NCBI GenBank assembly: GCA_963841425.1
Contig: CAWJCL010000002.1
Span: 1,178,001-1,242,000 of the forward strand
Origin: DATEOR01 sp963841425
GTDB taxonomy: Bacteria; Actinomycetota; Thermoleophilia; Gaiellales; Gaiellaceae
DNA: 64,000 nt
Direction of reading: 5' to 3'
Shown here: piece after piece, positions 34,098-42,358 of the stretch
How positions within the stretch are numbered: position 1 is the first letter of the stretch
Layout: every line of letters begins with the position of its first letter
Translations under genes and position numbers: made by a program
The notes under the pieces: model-generated
What the model saw: the letters and a program-made list of their open reading frames with translations, nothing else
What the model was told of the DNA's origin: nothing
The model's database searches: none

Positions 34098-34778
34098 ATG
34101 GACGAACGCGTTCTTCTCGTCGAGGACGACCCGTCGATCCGTGAGGTGGCGGGACTTGGGCTTTCCCAGGCCGGCTTCCGGGTGACGACATCCGGGGATG
34201 GCCGGGACGGCCTCATCCAGTTCCGGAACCAGCGCTTCGACCTCGTCGTCCTCGACATCATGCTGCCCGAGCTCGACGGGTACGAGGTCTGCCGGCAGAT
34301 CAGGGCCGAGAGCCGGGTGCCGATCATCATGCTCTCGGCAAGGAGCGACACCGTGGACGTCGTCGTCGGGCTCGAGCTGGGCGCCGACGACTATGTGACG
34401 AAGCCGTTCGAGCTCCCCGAGCTGGTCGCACGGTCCAGGGCAGCCCTCCGGCGCGCGTCGGCGGTCCCCGAGGATCCCGTCCTCGCGCGGGGAGACCTCG
34501 AGATCGACCCGGCCGCCTTCGTCGCGCGAAAGAACGGCGAGGAGATCAACCTGACCGTGACCGAGTTCAAGCTTCTGCTCGAGATCGCGCGGCGGCCCGG
34601 GCAGGTCTTCACACGCGAGCTTCTGCTCGAACGGGTCTGGAACTACGAGTACCTCGGCGACTCGCGCCTCGTGGACGTGGCCGTGCAGCGCCTCCGCGCC
34701 AAGGTCGAGGACGATCCGAAGGAGCCGAAGCACGTCAAGACCGTGCGTGGAGTCGGCTACCGCTTCGACGTGGAGTAG
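34098..34778 (+). CDS. OmpR/PhoB-family response regulator (MtrA-like)
   Basis: A 226-residue DNA-binding response regulator. The receiver domain has the acidic pair Glu9-Asp10-Asp11, phospho-acceptor Asp53 (VLDIMLPELDGYEV), Ser80 (IMLSAR) and Lys102 (TKPFE). The C-terminal winged helix (130-226) has LTVTEFKLL and the recognition region SRLVDVAVQRLRAKVE. ATG 34098 has a purine-rich GATGAAGAG upstream. The histidine kinase starts 3 bp after the stop. The order regulator - kinase - GerMN lipoprotein resembles mtrA-mtrB-lpqB of Actinobacteria, so control of cell-wall or division genes is a fair inference. Confidence 0.93.
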   Translation: MDERVLLVEDDPSIREVAGLGLSQAGFRVTTSGDGRDGLIQFRNQRFDLVVLDIMLPELDGYEVCRQIRAESRVPIIMLSARSDTVDVVVGLELGADDYVTKPFELPELVARSRAALRRASAVPEDPVLARGDLEIDPAAFVARKNGEEINLTVTEFKLLLEIARRPGQVFTRELLLERVWNYEYLGDSRLVDVAVQRLRAKVEDDPKEPKHVKTVRGVGYRFDVE

Positions 34779-34781
34779 GCG

Positions 34782-36167
34782 TTGCCCGACCGACCCGCGA
34801 TCCGGCCGGGATCACTGCGACGGCGCCTCACGATCGCCTTCCTGCTCGTCGCCGGACTGTCGGCTGCCGCGCTCGCAGTCGCCTCGTACGCCATCGTCCG
34901 GGAGGCGCGCCTCTCCGATTCGGTCGACCGGTCGGTCGAGCAGAGCCGCTTCAATCTCATCCTCGCCAACGAGACGCTCACGCCGAACCCGAGCGTGCAG
35001 GAGATCGACCAGCTCCTCGCCGCCTACGAGCGCCGCGGCGGCTTCGAGACCGTGGGGAGCGCCGGCCCGCGCCGCTTCTCCTCGAGCGTCTCCCTCAGCG
35101 TGCAGGAAGTGCCGCCGGCGCTTCGCGAGCTGGTGACGACGGGCAAGCTCGGGTACGAGCGCGTCGGCGTCGGCGGGACGCCCTACCTCGTCGTCGGCGG
35201 CCAGGTGAAGAGAGCCGACACGGAGCTGTACTACTTCTACTCGGAGGAACGGCTCTGGGACGAGCTCGCCCAGCTCCGCAACGTGCTCCTCGCCGCGTTG
35301 GGAGTCGTGGCGCTTTCCGGCGCGCTCGTCGGCGCGCTCCTGGCGAGACGGATTCTCGCGCCGGTCGGGCGAGCAAGCCAGGCGGCTCATTCCCTCGCCG
35401 AAGGCCTGCTCGAGACGCGCCTCCCTGTCGAGTCCGGGGACGAGTTCGGCGTCTGGGCCGCGTCCTTCAACGAGATGGCGGAGGCGCTCCAGGGAAAGAT
35501 CCGCGCTCTCTCGGAGGCTCAGGCGCGCGAGCGGCGATTCACATCCGACGTCTCGCACGAGCTCCGCACGCCGCTCACGGCCCTCGTCGCCGAGGCCTCG
35601 CTCCTCGCCGAGCATCTCGACCGCATGCCTCCCGAGGCGCGTCGCCCGGCCGAGCTCCTGGTCAGCGACGTCGCCCGGCTCCGGGACCTCGTCGAGGATC
35701 TGATGGAGATCTCGCGTCTCGACGCGGGCGAGGCAAAGGTGCGAGACGAGCGGGTCGACCTGGCCTCGCTCGTCCGCTCGGCGGTGCGCTCACGCGCCTG
35801 GGAGGACAGGGTCCGGGTGGAGGGTGACGAAGTCGTCCTCCAGTCCGACCATCGCCGCCTCGAGCGGATCGCCTCGAACCTCATCGGCAACGCGCTCGAG
35901 CACGGGGGCCGCGAGGTCACCGCGCGCGTCGGGCGCGACGGCGTCGGCGCATTCCTCGAGGTGAGCGACCGTGGGCCAGGCATCCCGCCCGACCGGCTGC
36001 CCCATGTCTTCGACCGTTTCTACAAGGCGGACGCCGCCCGCGCCGGCCCGGGAAGCGGGCTCGGGCTCGCCATCGCGCTCGAGAATGCCCGCCTTCTGGG
36101 CGGAGACATCGAGGTGTGGAGCGAGGTAGGGCGTGGGACGTGGTTCACCCTTCGACTGCCCGCTTGA
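34782..36167 (+). CDS. Sensor histidine kinase (MtrB-like)
   Basis: A 461-residue membrane sensor kinase. Helix 1 (residues 16-40) and helix 2 (167-188) flank an extracytoplasmic domain of about 125 residues. A HAMP domain (189-243) is followed by the HisKA dimer domain with phospho-acceptor His259 in FTSDVSHELRTPLTAL and a HATPase domain with N-box NLIGNALEHG, DRGPGIP and GSGLGLAI. It starts at TTG 34782 with GGAG about 7 nt upstream, 3 bp after the regulator. It would phosphorylate the neighbouring OmpR-type regulator. Confidence 0.92.
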   Translation: MPDRPAIRPGSLRRRLTIAFLLVAGLSAAALAVASYAIVREARLSDSVDRSVEQSRFNLILANETLTPNPSVQEIDQLLAAYERRGGFETVGSAGPRRFSSSVSLSVQEVPPALRELVTTGKLGYERVGVGGTPYLVVGGQVKRADTELYYFYSEERLWDELAQLRNVLLAALGVVALSGALVGALLARRILAPVGRASQAAHSLAEGLLETRLPVESGDEFGVWAASFNEMAEALQGKIRALSEAQARERRFTSDVSHELRTPLTALVAEASLLAEHLDRMPPEARRPAELLVSDVARLRDLVEDLMEISRLDAGEAKVRDERVDLASLVRSAVRSRAWEDRVRVEGDEVVLQSDHRRLERIASNLIGNALEHGGREVTARVGRDGVGAFLEVSDRGPGIPPDRLPHVFDRFYKADAARAGPGSGLGLAIALENARLLGGDIEVWSEVGRGTWFTLRLPA

Positions 36168-36202
36168 CCCCTTCGGTGGATAGCGCATCCGGTGGGCGAG
36201 CG

Positions 36203-36208
36203 TACGCT
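36203..36208 (+). promoter_or_regulatory. -10-like box (TACGCT) before the RTX-repeat gene
   Basis: TACGCT ends 6 nt before ATG 36215, suggesting a leaderless transcript separate from the two-component genes. No Shine-Dalgarno site is seen. Confidence 0.35.
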
Positions 36209-36214
36209 GCGAGC

Positions 36215-36949
36215 ATGCGCATCTTCCTCGTGGCCGCCCTGCTCGGAGGCGCACTGCTCGCGGGCGCAGAGGCTGCTTCCGCGGCCAACTGCCTCGGCCT
36301 CCCGGCGACGATCGTCGGCACGAAGCACGACGACCACATCCGCGGGACGAGCGGCCGCGACGTCATCGTCGGGCTGGGCGGGGACGACACGATCTCGAGC
36401 CTCGGAGGCGACGACCGGATCTGCGGCAACGGCGGCAACGACAGGCTCCTTGCCGGTCCCGGAGTCGACAAGCTCGACGGGGGCAGCGGGCGCAACGTGC
36501 TCAAGGGAGGCGCGGGCGCCGACTCGCTCTACGGCGGCCCTTCCGTCGACTCCTTCTGGCCGGGGTCCGGAAACGACATCGTCAGCGGAGGGGGCACCGG
36601 GGGGCACGAGTGGGTCCACTACGAGAACGCCCCGGGCCCGCTGAACATCGATCTCGCGAGCGGGCAGGCAAACGGCTTCGGGACCGACCTCCTCTTCGCC
36701 GTCCTGGACGTCGTCGGCTCGAAGTTCGACGACGTCGTCAAGGGCAACGACGCCGACAACGTCCTCAAACTCGGCAAGGGGAACGACACCGGCGTCGGGC
36801 GAGGCGGAAGCGACACGATCTTCGGCGGGCCCGGGGCGGACGACCTCAACGGCGGGACGGGCGCGAACACGAACGACGGCGGGGACGGAAACGACCACTG
36901 TCTGAACCCCGATCCGGTCTCCGGCGCGTTGCATTGCGAAACCCCGTGA
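36215..36949 (+). CDS. Secreted RTX-type calcium-binding repeat protein
   Basis: A 244-residue exported protein. ATG 36215 opens a signal peptide (MRIFLVAALLGGALLAGAEA, cleavage near ASA). Residues 45-125 and 180-230 carry hemolysin-type GGxGxDxhx nonapeptide repeats such as GLGGDDTI, GNGGNDRLL, GGAGADSLYGG and GKGNDTGVG, which form calcium-loaded parallel beta-rolls. Between them is a non-repeat insert with WVHYENAPGPLNIDLA. Four cysteines flank the repeats. There is no type I secretion signal or associated exporter nearby, so Sec export is likely. It lies between the kinase and the lipoprotein; its task is unknown. Confidence 0.88.
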   Translation: MRIFLVAALLGGALLAGAEAASAANCLGLPATIVGTKHDDHIRGTSGRDVIVGLGGDDTISSLGGDDRICGNGGNDRLLAGPGVDKLDGGSGRNVLKGGAGADSLYGGPSVDSFWPGSGNDIVSGGGTGGHEWVHYENAPGPLNIDLASGQANGFGTDLLFAVLDVVGSKFDDVVKGNDADNVLKLGKGNDTGVGRGGSDTIFGGPGADDLNGGTGANTNDGGDGNDHCLNPDPVSGALHCETP

Positions 36950-37026
36950 CCTGATCGTTACCCGGCGGCAAGCGGCCGGTTGCGCAGGACGTCGACGATC
37001 CAGGGCGTACCCAGCAAGGAGACGCC

Positions 37027-37953
37027 ATGAAAGTCGTGATCGGAACCCTCGCAGTCATCGTCGCAGCGCTGCTCGGCATCGTCGCCGCGAGCTGCGGAGC
37101 CGGCCGCGGCGCCGAGTCGGCCGGCCCGGTCCCGACCGCGGCGCCCGGCGAAGACATCGCGGGGACCTCGGCCGGGACGACGAGCGTGGCGAGCGAGGGC
37201 GGCTCGTCGACCTCGGGCGGCACGGCAACGATCGTCAGGTACGAGACCTGGTTCACGCGCGGGGAATCCCTGTTCATGGTGAGGCGCGGCGAGCCCTCCA
37301 CTCCCCGGATCGCGACCGCGGCGATGGAATCGCTCCTGGCGGGACCCGGCCCGCGCGAGCAGGCGGCCGCAGTCGGGTCTCAGATCCCGGCGGGCACACA
37401 GCTGCTCGGGCTGACTATCCAGGACGGGGTCGCGACCGTCGACCTCACCTCCGAGTTCGAGTCCGGCGGCGGCTCCGCTTCGATGAACATGCGGATCGCG
37501 CAGGTCGTCTACACGCTCACCCAGTTCCCCACGGTCAAGGGCGTCCTCTTCGAGCTCGACGGCCAGCGGGTCGACGTGCTGGGCGGCGAGGGAGTGGTCG
37601 TGGACGAGCCGGTCACCCGCAAGGACTACAGAGACCTCCTTCCGGCCATCCTCGTCGTCGATCCCCAGATCGGAGTGCGCGTCCAAAACCCGGTCGTCGT
37701 CCAGGGCACCGCGAACGTGTTCGAGGCGAACGTGATCGTGGAGGTGGTCGACGCGGGCGGCAAGGTCGTCGGCAGCGCCTTCACGACGGCCACCTGCGGG
37801 ACGGGCTGCCGCGGAACCTTTTCCGTCAGGGTCCCGTATGAGGTCACGTCGGCAACGCGTGGTCTAATCATCGTCCACGACGACGACGCAGCGGGAACCG
37901 GAACACCCCCGCACGAAGTCCGGATTCCGGTCGTTCTGACACCGTCCTCGTGA
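37027..37953 (+). CDS. Lipoprotein with GerMN and Gmad2 domains (LpqB-like position)
   Basis: A 308-residue exported lipoprotein. The signal ends in the lipobox IVAASC (Cys23), followed by a Ser/Gly/Thr-rich linker. Residues 75-190 match a GerMN domain (IATAAMESLLAGP, GVATVDLTSEF, TLTQFPTVKGVLFELDG). Residues 200-308 match the Gmad2 immunoglobulin-like domain (GVRVQNPVVVQGTANVFEA through HEVRIPVVL). AAGGAG precedes ATG 37027. In Actinobacteria the GerMN lipoprotein LpqB follows mtrAB and modulates MtrB; position and domain suggest a similar role here, though LpqB's beta-propeller is replaced by Gmad2. Confidence 0.88.
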   Translation: MKVVIGTLAVIVAALLGIVAASCGAGRGAESAGPVPTAAPGEDIAGTSAGTTSVASEGGSSTSGGTATIVRYETWFTRGESLFMVRRGEPSTPRIATAAMESLLAGPGPREQAAAVGSQIPAGTQLLGLTIQDGVATVDLTSEFESGGGSASMNMRIAQVVYTLTQFPTVKGVLFELDGQRVDVLGGEGVVVDEPVTRKDYRDLLPAILVVDPQIGVRVQNPVVVQGTANVFEANVIVEVVDAGGKVVGSAFTTATCGTGCRGTFSVRVPYEVTSATRGLIIVHDDDAAGTGTPPHEVRIPVVLTPSS

Positions 37954-37954
37954 T

Positions 37955-38980
37955 ATGACCGAAGAAATGGGCTATCGGAAATACCGCACGCGGCGATCCT
38001 GGCTCCGGGCCGGCGCTCCGCTCGTCCTGGTGCTCGTCGGGCTCGTCGCCGCGGTCGCGGTGGCCCGCGCAGGGGACCCGCTGGGTGGGGGCGCGACGGG
38101 AAACGGCGAGCGCGTGATCGCCGACGGCGTGACGATCGCGGGAGTCCCGGTCGGCGGCTACACGGCCCACCAGGCTGCCTCCGCGACCGAGGACGCCTTC
38201 GCCGAGCGCCTCGTCCTCACGACCGACCGCCGCATCCGGCTCGTCGCCCCCGAGAAGCTCGGCGCGCATGCGCTCCTTTCCGATGCCGTCGCCGGCGCGC
38301 TCCGCGCGAAACCCGGAGAGAACGTCGAGCTGGCGGTCGACGTCGACCACGCCCGACTCCAGCGCTACATCGCCTCCCTGAACGAGCGCTACGCGCGGCC
38401 GGCGCGCGACGCGAAGGTCGTCCTGGTCAAGCTGCGGCCGGTCGTCAAGGCGGACGAACAGGGCCTCTCGATCCGCCAGCGCACTCTCTTCTCCGAGCTC
38501 GACACCGCACTCACCGCCGGCGACCGCACGCCCGTCCGCATCCCCTTCGAGCACACGAAGCCGGCGGTCACCGCGTCGAGCTTCAAATCCGTGATCGTGA
38601 TCGAGCGAAGCTCGAACCGCCTCGTCGTCTGGGACGGGAAGCATCACTGGGGAACCTTCGGCGTCGCCACCGGACAGGCGATCTACCCCACCCCCCTCGG
38701 CCGGTTCGAGATCGTCACGAAGCAAGAGAACCCGTGGTGGTATCCGCCTGACTCGCCTTGGGCGGCCGGCCTCAGCCCGGTGCCGCCCGGGCCGGGCAAT
38801 CCCCTCGGCACGCGTTGGATGGGCCTCTCCGCGCCGGGCGTCGGGATCCACGGAACTCCCGATGCCGCCTCGATCGGCTACTCGGCCTCGCACGGGTGCA
38901 TCCGCATGCGCATCCCTGACGCGGAGACGGTCTTCGCGCACGTCTCCGTCGGCACTCCGGTCTTCATCGTCCCCGCGTGA
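37955..38980 (+). CDS. L,D-transpeptidase (YkuD domain) with N-terminal membrane anchor
   Basis: A 341-residue envelope enzyme that cross-links or attaches to peptidoglycan peptides. Residues 18-39 are a membrane anchor, 50-210 form a peptidoglycan-binding/YoaR-like region (GVTIAGVPVGGYTAHQA), and 215-341 are the YkuD catalytic domain with VIVIERSSNRLVVWDG, GIHGTPDAASIGYSASHG and active-site Cys315 in SHGCIRM. ATG 37955 follows the lipoprotein stop by one base. The GNAT gene overlaps its stop. Confidence 0.94.
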   Translation: MTEEMGYRKYRTRRSWLRAGAPLVLVLVGLVAAVAVARAGDPLGGGATGNGERVIADGVTIAGVPVGGYTAHQAASATEDAFAERLVLTTDRRIRLVAPEKLGAHALLSDAVAGALRAKPGENVELAVDVDHARLQRYIASLNERYARPARDAKVVLVKLRPVVKADEQGLSIRQRTLFSELDTALTAGDRTPVRIPFEHTKPAVTASSFKSVIVIERSSNRLVVWDGKHHWGTFGVATGQAIYPTPLGRFEIVTKQENPWWYPPDSPWAAGLSPVPPGPGNPLGTRWMGLSAPGVGIHGTPDAASIGYSASHGCIRMRIPDAETVFAHVSVGTPVFIVPA

Positions 38981-39576
38981 CCTGGGAGCGGATCGCGCCC
39001 CGGCTCGAGGGCGAGATCGTCGTCGTCGAGCCGCTCGCCCCCGAGCACGAGGAGGGTCTCTGGCAGGCCGCGTCCGACCCGCGGATCTGGCGGTGGATGC
39101 CCATGAACGCGATCGAGTCGCGGGAGATGTTCGCCGCGTGGTTCGCCGAGGCTGAGGAGAGGACCGCCGCCGGGCTCGACCAGGCCTTCGCGGTGGTGGA
39201 CTCCGGGAGCGGGACCCCGATCGGAAGCACGCGCTACCTCGCCCTCCGACCCGAGCATCGGGGCCTCGAGATCGGCTGGACGTGGCTCTCGACGAGCGCC
39301 TGGGGGACCGGCGCGAACGTCGAGGCCAAGCTGCTCCTCATGGGCCACGCGTTCGACGAGCTTGCCTGCATGCGGGTCGAGTTCAAGACGGACGCGCTGA
39401 ACGAGCGCTCGCGCGCGGCGCTCGAGGCTCTCCCCGCCCGGTTCGAGGGCATCTTCCGCAAGCACATGCTGGTACGGGACGGTGCGCTACGAGACTCCGC
39501 CTGGTACGCGGTGACGGACGAGGAGTGGCCCGCCGTTCGGCAGAACCTGCTCGACCGGCTCAGCCGCCCGCGCTGA
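38977..39576 (+). CDS. GNAT family N-acetyltransferase (RimJ/RimL type)
   Basis: A 199-residue acetyl-CoA-dependent transferase. WLSTSAWGTGANVEAKLLL is the acetyl-CoA-binding core, GSTRYLALRPEHRGLEIG is the strand before it, and RVEFKTDALNERSRAALEAL is the usual closing helix. The GTG start overlaps the transpeptidase stop as GTGA, so it is co-transcribed. The substrate is unknown; ribosomal-protein or small-molecule acetylation are alternatives. It overlaps the convergent phosphatase gene by 17 bp with no terminator between them. Confidence 0.9.
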   Translation: MTWERIAPRLEGEIVVVEPLAPEHEEGLWQAASDPRIWRWMPMNAIESREMFAAWFAEAEERTAAGLDQAFAVVDSGSGTPIGSTRYLALRPEHRGLEIGWTWLSTSAWGTGANVEAKLLLMGHAFDELACMRVEFKTDALNERSRAALEALPARFEGIFRKHMLVRDGALRDSAWYAVTDEEWPAVRQNLLDRLSRPR

Positions 39577-40372
39577 GGCGGCGGGAGAGCTCGGCGCAGA
39601 GCTCCGAAGTCGCGGCCGCGACCACCCGCGAATGCGGACTGACGTCGAGCGGCGCCTCCGCGTAGGGCGGCCTGTCAGGCAGGTCGATGGCCAAGCCTCG
39701 CTCGAGGACGAGGAGCTGGGCCGCCGCGATGTCCACGCTTCGGGCCGGCTTCAGCGAGCACACGGCGTCGACCCGTCCGGCCGCGAGGTGGCAGAGCGTC
39801 AGGGCGAGCGACCCCATCACCCGCGTCCGCGGAGCGAACCCAACCATGTCCCCGATCTGCTCGGCGATCGAGTCCGTCCTGGTCGCCTCGAAGGACAGGA
39901 TCTCCACGTCCTCCTTCGGCCCCGGGCCCGAGAGCGGCGCGCCGTCGAGGAAGGCTCCCCCGCCAAGACGCGCCGTCCACTCCTCGCGCGTCCCGAAGTC
40001 GAAGACGTAGCCGAAGACGACGTCGGCCATCGTCGGGCCCTCGGCCACCGCGAGCGAGACGGAGAAGAAGGGAACGCCTCGCTTCGCATTCATGCTCCCG
40101 TCGATCGGGTCGAGTACGAGCCGCGGGGTGTCCGCGCCGAACGACCGCTCCCCCAGCTCCTCGGACACGAGCGTGAACTCGACGCCGGTCTCGGCGAGCT
40201 CCTCCAGGCGCGCGACGACCGCGCGCTCGGAGGCGGCGTCGATGACCGTCGTCTCATCGCCTCCCTCGCCCGCTCCGACCACCGGTTCCCGCTCGAGCCT
40301 GGTGGGGTGGTCGGCGAGGACGACGTCCAGGTCGGCGGCGGTCTGCCGGGCGAAGGCCAGCCAGTCGGTCAT
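39560..40372 (-). CDS. Inositol monophosphatase family protein
   Basis: A 270-residue Mg-dependent phosphatase of the IMPase/FBPase/CysQ fold. The first metal site is VSEELG, the second is DPIDGSMN (Ser replacing the usual Thr), and the third region is SVDIAAAQLLV, in which Ser-Val replaces the Trp normally before the Asp (WD.AA). GAFLDGAPLS is also typical. Substrates could be inositol phosphates, sugar bisphosphates or PAP. ATG 40372 overlaps the DUF1015 stop, so the two are co-transcribed. Confidence 0.88.
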   Translation of the reverse strand: MTDWLAFARQTAADLDVVLADHPTRLEREPVVGAGEGGDETTVIDAASERAVVARLEELAETGVEFTLVSEELGERSFGADTPRLVLDPIDGSMNAKRGVPFFSVSLAVAEGPTMADVVFGYVFDFGTREEWTARLGGGAFLDGAPLSGPGPKEDVEILSFEATRTDSIAEQIGDMVGFAPRTRVMGSLALTLCHLAAGRVDAVCSLKPARSVDIAAAQLLVLERGLAIDLPDRPPYAEAPLDVSPHSRVVAAATSELCAELSRRLSAGG

Positions 40373-41484
40373 TCGTCGAAGGGGGAGAAGACGAGGCCGC
40401 TCGTCAGCTTGGGGAAGAAGTAGGTCGTCTTCTCTGGCAGAAGCGCGCCCGCCCGGGCGACGGCCGTGACCTGCTCGAGCGTCGGCGCGCGCACGAGGAA
40501 TGCTGCCTCCGCACGGCCGCTTCGCACCGCTTCCTCGGCCGCGACCGCGCTCGGGGTGTAGCGCACGTTTTCGAGCCGCAGGCGGTCGATGACCGCGGTG
40601 TCGAGCTCGGCGCCCTCGCTCTCCGCGAGCTGTGCCGAGTCTCGACGGAGGAGGACGAACGCGGGATGGTCGCGGTCGAGTCCCGCCAGCGCCGCGGTTC
40701 CGGCTTCCGCGCTCGGCTCGATGTCGGTGAGCCGGAAGGAGCCGTCGAGCTCGGGCGGCTCGGCGGCGACCAGCCTGTGTGTGGGCAGGATCTCCAGGCC
40801 GTCGTCGTCGCGGCTCACGAGCGTGGCGAGGACGTAGCCGGACTCCTCGCTGCCCTGCTCCTCGCGGTAGGCGAGCGCCGTCTCGTAGCGGTGGTGTCCG
40901 TCGGCGATGAGCAGGCGGCCCTCGACGCGGGCGATCGCCTCCGCGATCGCATCGTCGCCCGCAACCCGCCAGAGACGGCTCGTCACTCCGTCGAGCGTCG
41001 CCTCCATGTCCGGCGCGCGGTCGGGAATCGCCGGCGAGGCTCCCCCGTGGACGAGGAAGATCGGCGAGAGCTTCGTCCGCGCGGCGCGCAGGAGCTCCAG
41101 GCGCGCGTCCTTCTGCCGCTCGAAGGTGCGCTCGTGCGGGAGCACCTGGCCGGCCGAGTAGGGCGTCAATTCCACGCGCGCGACCAGGCCGCGCCGCGTC
41201 CGCGTTCCCCCGTCCAGACCCGGGAAGGTCTCCTCGAGGAGCCAGACCGCCTGCTCCGCCTCGCGGACGAGCACACCGTCGGCCTGCCAGGCGCCGATCA
41301 GCCTGGCCGCCTCCGCGGGGGACTCAGGGTTGAGGAGCCGCACCGCGTTGTAGGGGCTCGCGGTGACGAGAGACTCTCGCCGGTCGGGGGTGACGACGTC
41401 GTGCGGAGGCGAGACGACCGCATCCAGCGGCCCCACCGTTCCAGGGTCGTAGCGAAGCGCCCGAAACGGCTTCAAATGCGGCAC
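40369..41484 (-). CDS. DUF1015 family protein
   Basis: A 371-residue cytoplasmic protein of uncertain biochemical role. It begins with the family pattern KPFRALRYDP and VSPPHDVVTP, has SPYNAVRLLNPE and, near the middle, the motif LLIADGHHRYETALAY. I prefer GTG 41484, which places the conserved start 3 residues in and has TAACGT 8 nt upstream; an ATG at 41502 would add 6 residues. It is divergent from the YhaM-like gene and is followed by the IMPase gene with ATGA overlap. Confidence 0.9.
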   Translation of the reverse strand: MPHLKPFRALRYDPGTVGPLDAVVSPPHDVVTPDRRESLVTASPYNAVRLLNPESPAEAARLIGAWQADGVLVREAEQAVWLLEETFPGLDGGTRTRRGLVARVELTPYSAGQVLPHERTFERQKDARLELLRAARTKLSPIFLVHGGASPAIPDRAPDMEATLDGVTSRLWRVAGDDAIAEAIARVEGRLLIADGHHRYETALAYREEQGSEESGYVLATLVSRDDDGLEILPTHRLVAAEPPELDGSFRLTDIEPSAEAGTAALAGLDRDHPAFVLLRRDSAQLAESEGAELDTAVIDRLRLENVRYTPSAVAAEEAVRSGRAEAAFLVRAPTLEQVTAVARAGALLPEKTTYFFPKLTSGLVFSPFDE

Positions 41485-41492
41485 GACGCAGC

Positions 41493-41498
41493 ACGTTA
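41493..41498 (-). promoter_or_regulatory. -10-like box (TAACGT) before the DUF1015 gene
   Basis: Minus-strand TAACGT lies 8 nt before GTG 41484. It is a weak match, supported mainly by the same spacing seen at other genes in the window. Confidence 0.25.
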
Positions 41499-41515
41499 CC
41501 ATCCGTCCGCGGACC

Positions 41516-41521
41516 TAGAAT
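41516..41521 (+). promoter_or_regulatory. -10-like box (TAGAAT) before the YhaM-like gene
   Basis: TAGAAT (5 of 6 to consensus) ends 6 nt before GTG 41528, and there is no ribosome site, pointing to a leaderless transcript. Confidence 0.45.
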
Positions 41522-41527
41522 CGCCCC

Positions 41528-42358
41528 GTGATCGCCGAGCTCGCCGAGGATCGCGTGGTCGACGGCTTGTTCGCCGTCGCCCGCAAGCAGCGTCTGAGGA
41601 CGCGTGGCGGGAATCCGTATCTCGCGCTCGAGCTCGTAGACTCGAGCGGACGGATCGATGCACGCGTCTGGAACGACGTCGACCTTCTCGACAAGCGCTT
41701 CCGGGAGGGAGACGCCGTTCGGGTGCTCGGCCGGGTGGAGCGGTTTCGCGACCGGCTCCAGCTCGAGGTGCGCTCGCTCGAGCCGGCGGAGGCGGACCCG
41801 GCGACGCTCGTCCCCGAGGCGAGGCGCGACGTCGAGGAGCTCGACGGCTTCTTCGAATTCCTCGCCGCGGAGATCTCCCATCCCGGGCTGCGCGCGGTCG
41901 TCGACCGCTTCGTCGGCGACGCAGTCTTTCGCGAGCGCCTGCGTACGCTCCCGGCGACGCCCGATTCCCACCACTCCTATTCCGGCGGCCTCCTCGAGCA
42001 CACGGTTGCGGTCGCGACGCTGAGCCGCGACTCTGCGCAGCTCCACCCGCGCCTGCGCTCGGATCTGCTCGTTGTCGCAGCACTTCTCCACGACGCCGGC
42101 CGGGTGCGGGAGCTCGACCGCGGCCCGCTCTTCCTCCCGACTTCCGAGGGCAAGCTCCTGGGCCACGTCCACCTCGGCCTGCGCCTGATCGAAGAGCGCG
42201 CCGAAGGGATCGACCGCGCCGTTCTCGCCGAGCTTCTGCACGCCATCGGCTCGCACCACGACGCGCGGGCCGCGAGGACGGCGGAGGCGGCTGTCCTCTA
42301 TCACGCGAACCAGCTCGACGCCGTCGCAGCTACGCGGTCGGTGGATCCCGAGGCCTGA
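41528..42358 (+). CDS. YhaM-like 3'-5' exoribonuclease (OB-fold plus HD domain)
   Basis: A 276-residue protein. Residues 10-88 are an OB-fold nucleic-acid-binding domain (GNPYLALELVDSSGRIDARV). Residues 140-265 are an HD phosphohydrolase domain with HHSYSGGLLEHT, LLHDAGRVREL and a later AIGSHHDARAA. This is the domain order of Bacillus YhaM, a 3'-5' exonuclease, although the protein is slightly shorter than that family's 310-320 residues. It starts at GTG 41528 and overlaps the convergent FAD-oxidoreductase gene by 29 bp. Confidence 0.85.
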   Translation: MIAELAEDRVVDGLFAVARKQRLRTRGGNPYLALELVDSSGRIDARVWNDVDLLDKRFREGDAVRVLGRVERFRDRLQLEVRSLEPAEADPATLVPEARRDVEELDGFFEFLAAEISHPGLRAVVDRFVGDAVFRERLRTLPATPDSHHSYSGGLLEHTVAVATLSRDSAQLHPRLRSDLLVVAALLHDAGRVRELDRGPLFLPTSEGKLLGHVHLGLRLIEERAEGIDRAVLAELLHAIGSHHDARAARTAEAAVLYHANQLDAVAATRSVDPEA

